From: Cellulophaga sp. 20_2_10
GTDB taxonomy: Bacteria > Bacteroidota > Bacteroidia > Flavobacteriales > Flavobacteriaceae
NCBI RefSeq assembly: GCF_023476645.1
Contig: NZ_JAMCOJ010000003.1
Location: 372,001-436,000, forward strand
Direction of reading: 5' to 3'
Length of the DNA stretch: 64,000 nucleotides
The notes below the pieces were generated by a model. That model saw only the letters and a list, made by a program, of their open reading frames with translations, made no database searches and had not been told where the DNA came from. A program made the translations under genes and the position numbers. Each line of letters opens with the position of its first letter. Position 1 is the stretch's first letter. Positions 28,088 through 35,166 of the stretch are shown piece by piece.

Positions 28088-29419
28088 ATGAAATTTAAAA
28101 TATCAATAGTGTTACTTCTATTTGTTGTTGGGCTAACTACTGCTCAAGAAAAAAGATGGAGTATTGAGGAGTGTATAAATTATGCTTTAGAGAATAATAT
28201 AGATGTAGAGCAGTTAGAGATACAATTAGAAAGTACAAAATTAGGAGAGTCAGATGCTTTTGGAGCCTTTTTGCCAAGTTTAAATGCGTCTACTAATGGT
28301 TCTTGGAGTAAAGGTTCTGGTTTTGACCAGACTACCAATCAAAGGGTTTCTGGAACTTTTTTCTCTTTAAATGGAGGCGTTTCTTCTGGTGTTACTCTTT
28401 TTGATGGCTTGCGTAACATACATCGTTTTAATAAAGCGAAGCTTAATAGTATAGCTAGTCAGTATAGGTTAGATGGCATTAAGGATAATATAGTGCTCAA
28501 TGTAGCAAATGCATATTTAGATATATTAGCAAATAAGGAGTCTTTAAAAGTTGTAAAGTTACAAGCAGAGATAGCTAGCAAAGATTACGAACGTACTAAA
28601 ATGTTAGTGGAAGCTGGTACTGTGCCAAAAGGGGATTTACTGGAGTTAGAAGCTACAATGGCAGACTACGATCAGCAAACTGTAAATGGCGAAAATAACA
28701 TATTGCTTAAACGTTTGTTTTTAGCGCAGTTATTGCAAATAACAGATTATCAAAATTTTGATATTGCTGAAGATACATACGAGGTGCCACCATCAGAAAT
28801 ATATAACTATTCTGCTAAAGAGGTGTATGATAAGGCACTTACAATTAGAGGTGATATTAAGTTGGCAGAAACTAATATAGATATTGCAGAGAAAGATGTT
28901 AAAATAGCAAAAGGCGCATTATACCCTAGTTTAAGTGCTTCTATAGGTTATAACACGAGTTACTCTAGTTTTGTGAAGAAAATTACGAATGCTAGTTTTA
29001 CAGATCAGTTGGCAGAGAATGATGGTATTGGTTATGGTATGAGTTTAAGTGTGCCAGTATTTAATGGCTTTAGTGTGCGTAACAATATTAGAAGGTCTAA
29101 GCTTAATTTAGAACAAACAAAATTACAAGCAGAACAAGAAAAGTTAGCGTTAGAGTCAAGGGTAAATCAGGCTTATTTAGATGTCAGATCTTTCGGAAAA
29201 AGATATGAGGCAACACAAAAAACATATGATGCTAGAAAGCAAGCGTACGATTTTGCTAAAGAGCGTTTTGATGTAGGTCTTATGAATGCTTTTGATTTTA
29301 GTCAGTCGCAATCTAGATTAGACAATGCTGCAGTAGACGTAGTAAATGCAAAATACAATTACATTTTTAGAATTAAAATATTAGAAATTTACTTTGGTAT
29401 ACCAGTTACCCTGGAGTAA
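28088..29419 (+). CDS. TolC family outer-membrane efflux protein
   Basis: This 443-residue protein begins with a signal peptide (about 1-19, ending TTAQ). The two repeats with long helices each contain TolC-type features, such as WSIEECINYALENN at the start, IKLAETNIDIAEKDVKIAKGALYPSLSASIGY mid-protein and ERFDVGLMNAFDFSQSQSRLDNA near the C-terminus. It forms the trimeric outer-membrane duct of the tripartite pump encoded upstream. It ends the operon at a strong terminator. Confidence 0.92.
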   Translation: MKFKISIVLLLFVVGLTTAQEKRWSIEECINYALENNIDVEQLEIQLESTKLGESDAFGAFLPSLNASTNGSWSKGSGFDQTTNQRVSGTFFSLNGGVSSGVTLFDGLRNIHRFNKAKLNSIASQYRLDGIKDNIVLNVANAYLDILANKESLKVVKLQAEIASKDYERTKMLVEAGTVPKGDLLELEATMADYDQQTVNGENNILLKRLFLAQLLQITDYQNFDIAEDTYEVPPSEIYNYSAKEVYDKALTIRGDIKLAETNIDIAEKDVKIAKGALYPSLSASIGYNTSYSSFVKKITNASFTDQLAENDGIGYGMSLSVPVFNGFSVRNNIRRSKLNLEQTKLQAEQEKLALESRVNQAYLDVRSFGKRYEATQKTYDARKQAYDFAKERFDVGLMNAFDFSQSQSRLDNAAVDVVNAKYNYIFRIKILEIYFGIPVTLE

Positions 29420-29437
29420 ACATAATACATAATTTTA

Positions 29438-29475
29438 AAAGTCCATTAAGCTATATGTTTAATGGACTTTTTTTA
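29438..29475 (+). terminator. Intrinsic terminator of the efflux operon
   Basis: AAAGTCCATTAA (29438-29449) pairs with TTAATGGACTTT (29459-29470) across a 9-base loop, followed by a T run. Confidence 0.85.
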
Positions 29476-29487
29476 TGTTATAACTTG

Positions 29488-29495
29488 TATCTTTG
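29488..29495 (+). promoter_or_regulatory. -7 element of tsaB, near-leaderless
   Basis: TATCTTTG ends 6 bases before the tsaB ATG (29502) and starts 13 bases after the preceding T tract. Confidence 0.55.
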
Positions 29496-29501
29496 TAGGC
29501 T

Positions 29502-30185
29502 ATGGCAATTATCTTAAATATAGAAACGGCTACCACTAACTGCTCTGTAAGTGTCGCTAAAGAAGGAGAAATGTTAGGGTTAAAAGAGTACAATAGTGCT
29601 AGTTTTTCACATGCAGAACAGTTGCATATTTTTATAACTGAAGTTTTGGAAATGGCGTCGTTAACTTTGGCAGATTTAAATGCAATTGCGGTAAGTAAAG
29701 GTCCTGGGTCTTATACGGGATTAAGAATTGGAGTTTCTGCTGCTAAAGGCCTTTGTTTTTCTTTAGATGTGCCATTAATAGCTGTAGCTACATTAAATAG
29801 TTTAGCACATCAAATAACACCAAATAAAGAAGAAGCTATTGTAGCGGTCTTAGATGCTAGACGAATGGAAGTATATTCGGCTGTTTTTAATTCGAATTTT
29901 GATCAGACTATAGAAACAGAAGCTAAAATAATAGATGAAACTTCTTATGAAGATGTATTAAATAAATTTAGTAAGATTTACTTTGTAGGTTCTGGAGCTG
30001 AAAAAATTAAAGATACTATACGAGCTAAAAATACAGCGTATATTTTAGATGCTGTACCTTCCGCTAAAGAAATGTGTGCATTATCTTTTGCAAAGTTTCA
30101 GGTTTCAAATTTTGAAGATGTAGCTTATTTTGAACCTTATTATCTAAAAGATTTTATGATTCAGAAACCAAAATCAAAAAAATAA
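29502..30185 (+). CDS. tsaB: tRNA threonylcarbamoyladenosine biosynthesis protein TsaB
   Basis: This 227-residue protein of the ASKHA fold partners TsaD and TsaE in making t6A37 of ANN-decoding tRNAs. Key segments are ILNIETATTNCSVSV at the N-terminus, AVSKGPGSYTGLRIGVSAAKGLCF (about residues 63-86), and DARRMEVYSAVF near 118. Like other TsaB proteins it lacks the metal-binding histidines of TsaD. It is a single gene between the efflux operon and a convergent MscS gene. Confidence 0.93.
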   Translation: MAIILNIETATTNCSVSVAKEGEMLGLKEYNSASFSHAEQLHIFITEVLEMASLTLADLNAIAVSKGPGSYTGLRIGVSAAKGLCFSLDVPLIAVATLNSLAHQITPNKEEAIVAVLDARRMEVYSAVFNSNFDQTIETEAKIIDETSYEDVLNKFSKIYFVGSGAEKIKDTIRAKNTAYILDAVPSAKEMCALSFAKFQVSNFEDVAYFEPYYLKDFMIQKPKSKK

Positions 30186-30242
30186 CCTCATCTAATTTTT
30201 CAATTAAATGAGGCTTTATGTTTCGTGTTTTTAATTTAAATA

Positions 30243-31070
30243 CTATTTCGTATTGTGCATAACACGCTGTGGAAAAGGTATTTCAATATCATTGTCATCA
30301 AACCTAAGTTTCAATTCTTCTAAAACGTAAAAGTGTGCTGCCCAAAAATCTTCATTTTTAGCCCAAAAACGCAATGATAAGTTTACAGAGCTATCTCCAA
30401 GTTCGCCAACATAAACTTCTGGCATAGGATCTTTTAGTATTGTTTCTTTTTCGTTGCAAATTTGAAGCAGAATATCTTTAGCTACTTTTATGTTAGAGCC
30501 GTATCCAATACCAACAGTAATTTTATCTCTTCTTGTTTTTTCTATATTGTAATTTACTATGTTATTGTTAGATAATTGTCCGTTAGGAATAATAGCAATC
30601 TGGTTTCCAAAAGTAGTTAGCTTTGTTGTAAATATTGATATTTCTTTTACGGTACCATCTACACCTTGGGCGGTAATAAAATCACCTACTTTAAAAGGTT
30701 TAAATAGTAAAATTAATACACCACCAGCAAAATTTGCTAAAGAACCTTGTAGCGCTAAACCAATAGCCAAACCTGCGGCACCAATTATTGCAACTAATGA
30801 TGATGACTGTACACCAAGCTGTGTAATAACCAAAACAAACAAAACTACTTTAAGTGCTATTTTTATAAAGCTTTGTAAAAAGGATTCTAAGGTTGGGTCG
30901 TATTCTTTTACTTGAAAGAATTTTGTTACCATTTTATTAATAAACTTGGTAACCCAAAGACCAACAAGTAATATTAACGCTGCGGCTATTAGGTCTGGTA
31001 AAAAATCCCAAAATTTTCCTATAAACTTTTCTGCGTACTCTTCGTAATCTGTTAAGATGTCCATCTTCAT
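30243..31070 (-). CDS. Small-conductance mechanosensitive channel, MscS family
   Basis: This 275-residue protein has three membrane segments near the N-terminus (about 20-42, 63-84, 90-115). The pore-lining third helix is Gly/Ala-rich (IGAAGLAIGLALQGSLANFAGGVLIL), followed by FKVGDFI and the beta domain (IFTTKLTTFGNQIAIIPNGQLSNNNIVNY). MscS channels release solutes during hypo-osmotic shock. I place the start at the ATG 31068-31070 (MKMDIL), since the upstream frame (MLFFFFALHK...) looks non-coding. Confidence 0.92.
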   Translation of the reverse strand: MKMDILTDYEEYAEKFIGKFWDFLPDLIAAALILLVGLWVTKFINKMVTKFFQVKEYDPTLESFLQSFIKIALKVVLFVLVITQLGVQSSSLVAIIGAAGLAIGLALQGSLANFAGGVLILLFKPFKVGDFITAQGVDGTVKEISIFTTKLTTFGNQIAIIPNGQLSNNNIVNYNIEKTRRDKITVGIGYGSNIKVAKDILLQICNEKETILKDPMPEVYVGELGDSSVNLSLRFWAKNEDFWAAHFYVLEELKLRFDDNDIEIPFPQRVMHNTK

Positions 31071-31335
31071 ATATCTTTTTGTTTTATGCAAAGCAAAGAA
31101 AAAAAACAGCAAAACAAATAGGGTTTAACATTATATTGCCTATTCTTTCTTTGCTACTATTTAAGCTCTTCTGTGATTGTTTTAAGGTTGGTTAGGTTTA
31201 CTTATAGGTCTGGTTGGCTATAGTTGTGTTTAAAATCAATTTTAAGACTGGAAAAGCTTTTAAAGAGCTTTGTGTTAGGTGTCTTTTGTGATGTTTTTAC
31301 TACTATTTTTAATATCAGTTTTTTTGCATAAAAAA

Positions 31336-31354
31336 AGCGCCTTAAAAAGGCGCT
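31336..31354 (-). terminator. Intrinsic terminator of the dodecin gene
   Basis: AGCGCCTT (31336-31343) and AAGGCGCT (31347-31354) form an 8-bp stem with a 3-base loop. On the minus strand it is followed by a T run (complement of 31330-31335). Confidence 0.8.
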
Positions 31355-31385
31355 AATTAAAACTGTTATTTGTGTAGTTTAAATG

Positions 31386-31586
31386 TTACTTAATTTCAAA
31401 GGTAATTTTAACATTTACTCTAAATTCTGATACCTCACCATCCTTTACAATTGCGCTTTGTTCTTGTACGTAAACAGATTTAATGTTTTTTACAGACTTA
31501 GCGGCTTGTGCAACAGCTTTTTTTGTTGCGTCTTCCCAACTCTTATCAGAGTTAGCTAATACTTCAATTACTTTTAAAATTGCCAT
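31386..31586 (-). CDS. Dodecin family flavin-binding protein
   Basis: This 66-residue protein has the dodecin pattern: strand MAILKVIEVLANS, helix WEDATKKAVAQAAKSVKNIKS, then two strands with VYVQEQSAIVKDGEVSEFRVNVKITFEI. Dodecins form 12-subunit hollow shells that store and buffer flavins. It is a single gene with its own terminator. The 270 bases between it and the MscS gene hold no gene that I can see. Confidence 0.92.
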   Translation of the reverse strand: MAILKVIEVLANSDKSWEDATKKAVAQAAKSVKNIKSVYVQEQSAIVKDGEVSEFRVNVKITFEIK

Positions 31587-31646
31587 AATTATTAGTGTTA
31601 TAGGTTTCTATAAAAATAGCAAAAATTATTTGTAATTAAAACATTT

Positions 31647-32549
31647 TTAACCATTTAGGGCAACAACTTCATTTATTTTATCGCCCATTAAGTTTTTTAG
31701 TGTATTTTCTATACCGTTCTTAAGGGTAAAAGTAGATGAAGGACAACCGCTACAAGCGCCTTGTAAGACAACGTTTACAGTTTTTGTGCTTTCGTCATAA
31801 GACTTAAACATTATGTTGCCACCATCACTAGCAACTGCTGGTTTTATGTACTCTTCTAAAATATCTATAATTTGTTTAGATACGTCGTCTAAGTTTTCAT
31901 CTTGTAATTGTGTAGCTGGTGCTTCTTCTTTTTGCTTGCTAATACTGTTGGCAGAAACTATTTCTTTGCCTTCGGTTAAAAACGCTTGTATACTTTCTCT
32001 AACTTCTAACGTAATCTCGTTCCAGTCTGCAGCTTCTATTTTAGTAACAGAAACATAGTTTTCATCTAAAAAAACTTCTTTTACAAAAGGAAATTTAAAT
32101 AACTCTGTGGCTAACTCAGAATCTTTTGCTTCTTCTTTGTTTTTAAATTCAAAAATTGTTGGTACAATTAATTTATTTGCAACAAAACGCATAGCTGCAG
32201 GGTTAGGCGTGTTTTCTGCATAAACAGTAGCAGGTACACTTTGCGGGTCTTCTTGTTCGTGAACAATAACTTCTCCGCTGTTTAAATATTCTACTAACTG
32301 CTGTGCAACCTCATCTTTAACATCTTCCCAAGCAACTATGTCAAAACGCTCTAGCGCTATAAAATTCCCAGAAATATAAACTGTTTTTATAAATGGTAAA
32401 TAAAATAATTGTTGTGCTAAAGGAGAGTTTTTAGCGTCATCAATATTTTTATATTCGTAGCTATTATTTTTAGTAATAAAGTGATTAGTTTCAAACTTTA
32501 ATATAGCAGGATTTGTTGTTGTATATATAGTAATATTGTGCTCTTTCAT
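31647..32549 (-). CDS. Nfu-type iron-sulfur scaffold with two N-terminal Nfu_N domains
   Basis: This 300-residue protein has two tandem Nfu_N domains (about 3-95 and 108-200; compare TTNPAILKFETN with TPNPAAMRFVAN, and FYLPFIKTVYISGNFI with FKFPFVKEVFLDENYV) and a C-terminal NifU domain (about 220-300). That last domain carries the cluster cysteines in GACSGCPSSTFTLKNGIE. It is a carrier or scaffold for 4Fe-4S clusters. The start is ATG 32547-32549: upstream in-frame sequence is hydrophobic non-family sequence and contains the -7 element at 32570-32577. Confidence 0.9.
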   Translation of the reverse strand: MKEHNITIYTTTNPAILKFETNHFITKNNSYEYKNIDDAKNSPLAQQLFYLPFIKTVYISGNFIALERFDIVAWEDVKDEVAQQLVEYLNSGEVIVHEQEDPQSVPATVYAENTPNPAAMRFVANKLIVPTIFEFKNKEEAKDSELATELFKFPFVKEVFLDENYVSVTKIEAADWNEITLEVRESIQAFLTEGKEIVSANSISKQKEEAPATQLQDENLDDVSKQIIDILEEYIKPAVASDGGNIMFKSYDESTKTVNVVLQGACSGCPSSTFTLKNGIENTLKNLMGDKINEVVALNG

Positions 32550-32569
32550 CTTAAAAAAAATAATTTTTA

Positions 32570-32577
32570 CAAAAGTA
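32570..32577 (-). promoter_or_regulatory. -7 element of the Nfu gene
   Basis: The minus strand reads TACTTTTG 20 bases before the Nfu ATG. It supports the shorter start. Confidence 0.55.
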
Positions 32578-32641
32578 CAAACAAATTCAATGCTAGCTAC
32601 ATAATAATAGTATGGTTGTAAACGTTTTAATATAAATTTAA

Positions 32642-32649
32642 TACTTTTG
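32642..32649 (+). promoter_or_regulatory. -7 element of the PorP/SprF gene
   Basis: TACTTTTG precedes the ATG at 32667 by 17 bases. It is divergent from the Nfu -7 element 64 bases away. Confidence 0.55.
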
Positions 32650-32666
32650 GATTTTAGCACTTATTT

Positions 32667-33692
32667 ATGAAAAACACATTCTTAGCCTTGTTTTCTTTCT
32701 TGTTACTTGGTATTTCTAGTTTAACAGCACAAGAGGGAATACCTGTCTATTTTGATTATTTATCTGATAACTACTACTTAATACACCCATCAATGGCAGG
32801 TATTGGAGAAGGAGGAAAGATTAGAGCAACTATTAGGAAGCAGTGGTTTGATGTTGAAGAAGCGCCAAATTTACAAACGATAAATGGACATTATAGATTG
32901 AATGAAAAAAGTGGTGTTGGAGCTATTATCTTTAATGATGCAAATGGGTACCATTCGCAAACAGGTTTAAAGCTTACGTATGCGCATCATTTGCGTTTTT
33001 CTAGAGATTTAAAGAATTTAAATCAGCTTTCTTTTGGTATTAGTGCAGGTATGATGCAAAGTAACTTGGACGAAAGCGAGTTTAATTCTGTTATACCCGA
33101 TCCAATTATAACGGGCGGTAATATAAGTTCGTCTTATTATAATATGGATATTGGAGCTTCTTATAATTTCATGGAGTTCTATGCACATGCTACTATTTTA
33201 AATGTTTTAAATAGTAAGCGTAATGTGTATTATAAGGATAGAGCAGATGCTGCTAATGTTGCGGTTGTAGATAACCTAAGAAGATATTTGGTATCTGTGG
33301 GTTATGTCTTTGGAAAAGGAGACTGGCAACTAGAGCCTTCTGTAATGTTACAAATGACAGATTTTACAAAAGAAAAAACTATAGATATGAATGCTAAAGT
33401 CTACCGAAAAATGGATTTTGGTACACTTTGGGGTGGCGTATCTTACAGACGTAGTTTTGATGGTGCTTTGTACCAGAACACTAGCGGTGATACTAAAGAA
33501 CAAAGATTACAACTTGTAACACCTATTGTTGGTGCTAATTATAAAAACTTTTTAGTGTCTTATAATTACTCTTATCAAATGGGAGATATTAGGTTTGATA
33601 ACGGAGGTTTTCATCAGTTAACATTAGGATATAATTTTGGTCAACAGTCTGAAAGAAGGTATGACTGTAAATGTCCTGCCGTAAATTACTAG
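32667..33692 (+). CDS. PorP/SprF family outer-membrane protein
   Basis: This 341-residue beta-barrel has a signal peptide (about 1-21, ending LTAQ). The family start follows: PVYFDYLSDNYYLIHPSMAGIGEGGKIRATIRKQW. The end QLTLGYNFG is barrel-like. SprF helps export the SprB adhesin, and PorP family members serve as outer-membrane anchors for T9SS type B cargo. This copy stands alone with no adjacent cargo gene. The C-terminal CKCPAVNY extension with two cysteines is a small oddity. Confidence 0.9.
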   Translation: MKNTFLALFSFLLLGISSLTAQEGIPVYFDYLSDNYYLIHPSMAGIGEGGKIRATIRKQWFDVEEAPNLQTINGHYRLNEKSGVGAIIFNDANGYHSQTGLKLTYAHHLRFSRDLKNLNQLSFGISAGMMQSNLDESEFNSVIPDPIITGGNISSSYYNMDIGASYNFMEFYAHATILNVLNSKRNVYYKDRADAANVAVVDNLRRYLVSVGYVFGKGDWQLEPSVMLQMTDFTKEKTIDMNAKVYRKMDFGTLWGGVSYRRSFDGALYQNTSGDTKEQRLQLVTPIVGANYKNFLVSYNYSYQMGDIRFDNGGFHQLTLGYNFGQQSERRYDCKCPAVNY

Positions 33693-33705
33693 ACAATATA
33701 AAACA

Positions 33706-33747
33706 ACAAAAAAGCCTGTGATAATTAATTATCACAGGCTTTTTTGT
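33706..33747. terminator. Bidirectional terminator, perfect 42-bp palindrome
   Basis: The arms 33706-33726 and 33727-33747 are exact reverse complements (GCCTGTGATAATT core), flanked by A and T runs on each side. It lies between convergent genes, ending the PorP gene on the plus strand and the vWA gene on the minus strand. Confidence 0.9.
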
Positions 33748-33762
33748 TTAAAAAATAGAATC

Positions 33763-34956
33763 TTAGTTATCCCAACTGTAATTTTTAGTTGCCGCTTGTT
33801 TTACTATTGCAGATAACATAGCATTTTCTAATTCTCCCTTAGACCCTTCTTTTTGATTTTTGGCAATAAAAGCTTCACGCTTTGTATTTGCTTCTTTTAT
33901 TTGTTGTTGTATTGTTGCTCTTTCTTGGTTTTTGTTTTTAATGTATTCTTCAATTTCCTTTGTAGATTTAGACTGTAGTTCTTTTGGTAGTTGTTTTTTA
34001 TCAATCTTAGAAACACTAAAATTTTTGTTTTTAGATGCATCAACTAAATCCCAAGAAGCATTATTATACAATCTAGAACTCTTGCTCACCGCTCTTTTTA
34101 CCATAACAGCTTCTTCCATTTCTGCGGCTTTTTCATCTTGTACAGATTGTAATTCCATTTTAGAATTACCTAAGCTACCATAAGACACATACGTAGTATT
34201 TAATTTTTTATTTAGCTTAATAATAACTTCGTCATAAGGAGTGTCTATGTGTATTACTCTTTTATTGTGGTCTATGGCAATATATTCGCCATTTGTTAAC
34301 TGTGCTCCATTTTGCCAATAGCTATTTATACCTTGGTTGTAATTACCACAGAAGATGGTGTTTACTACAATGCCTTTTTCTTTTGCGTTTACTGTAGCAT
34401 CTTTGTAATCTAATTTACCTTGATTAAAAGGTTCGTTACCAGCAATAAAAATGAGCTTTAGATTGTCTGGGTTTTTACCCCAATCTAAATCTTTAATGGA
34501 GGTATTAATCACTTCGCCGCAATACTCATCACCGCCATTTGTAGTTAAAGAAAATAGTTTTTCAGAAATTTCATCCAAGTCCCCACTAAAATTAATGACC
34601 TGTCTTATATAACCGTTTTTAGCATCTAAACTGCTGTTGCCATATTCGTATAACGCAATTTCTAATTCTGGTCTTGACTCGTTACCGCATTTTACATAAC
34701 TAAACTTATTTACAATATCCCACAATTGAGCTTTTGCTTGGTTAATTAGTCCGTCCATACTATTACTAGTATCTAATAAAAGTGCAATTTTAACTACATT
34801 TTTTTCCGGTTTTTTAACGTCTGTTATCGCTTGTGCTATTATAGTTGTTTCGGGGTCTATGGTAGTTTTTAATTTTGGTTTTGCTTCACAACTAAAAGAG
34901 CTGCCTATAAAAAGTGCTACTAAGCCTATACTTGCTATCTGTTTTGCGTTTTTCAT
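33763..34956 (-). CDS. von Willebrand factor A domain lipoprotein
   Basis: This 397-residue protein has a lipoprotein signal with lipobox SFSC (Cys23) and a vWA domain (about 55-250). The MIDAS motif DTSNS is residues 62-66, with NGGDEYCGE supplying the TxxD-like region near 140. The C-terminal third (about 270-390) is charged and coiled-coil-like with a QER/KE-rich helix. vWA domains bind protein partners through a metal; its ligand is unknown. It is divergent from the kinase-regulator pair at 35.2 kb. The shared upstream region carries a 12-bp direct repeat positioned as an activator site for this gene. Confidence 0.85.
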   Translation of the reverse strand: MKNAKQIASIGLVALFIGSSFSCEAKPKLKTTIDPETTIIAQAITDVKKPEKNVVKIALLLDTSNSMDGLINQAKAQLWDIVNKFSYVKCGNESRPELEIALYEYGNSSLDAKNGYIRQVINFSGDLDEISEKLFSLTTNGGDEYCGEVINTSIKDLDWGKNPDNLKLIFIAGNEPFNQGKLDYKDATVNAKEKGIVVNTIFCGNYNQGINSYWQNGAQLTNGEYIAIDHNKRVIHIDTPYDEVIIKLNKKLNTTYVSYGSLGNSKMELQSVQDEKAAEMEEAVMVKRAVSKSSRLYNNASWDLVDASKNKNFSVSKIDKKQLPKELQSKSTKEIEEYIKNKNQERATIQQQIKEANTKREAFIAKNQKEGSKGELENAMLSAIVKQAATKNYSWDN

Positions 34957-35018
34957 TTTATCTATTTTTTATTTGTTACAGGGTAAAAGTATTTTTAAAG
35001 TTTTTTATAAGAAATAGG

Positions 35019-35051
35019 GAATGAGTAAACTGTCATTTTGAATGAGTAAAC
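35019..35051. promoter_or_regulatory. Direct repeat, candidate LytTR operator
   Basis: GAATGAGTAAAC occurs exactly at 35019-35030 and again at 35040-35051, a period of 21 bases (two helical turns). LytTR regulators such as AgrA bind two direct 9-bp half-sites with that period. Read on the minus strand, one half-site is ACAGTTTAC, one mismatch from the published LytTR half-site pattern. The repeat lies 63-95 bases upstream of the vWA start and 116-148 upstream of the kinase start. Confidence 0.55.
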
Positions 35052-35166
35052 AAACCAAAGCAGTTTGTGAGACGCGTAAAACCTTTGTTTTTTAGAGTGA
35101 TTTCTCATTTTTGGCATTTTTTAGAATCAGATAAAACAACTAAGTTTACCATATCTAATTGTAAGA

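Noticed and set aside
31113-31335. AAAGCT/AGCTTT inverted repeat between the MscS and dodecin genes as a regulatory hairpin
   Set aside because: Arms are short and AT-rich; such repeats are expected by chance in this composition.
32550-32660. Longer N-terminus for the Nfu protein
   Set aside because: The extra 37 residues do not resemble Nfu and their DNA contains the -7 promoter element.
33706-33747. Palindrome as a recombination or attachment site
   Set aside because: No integrase, direct repeats or mobile genes nearby; flanking A/T runs and convergent genes fit a terminator.
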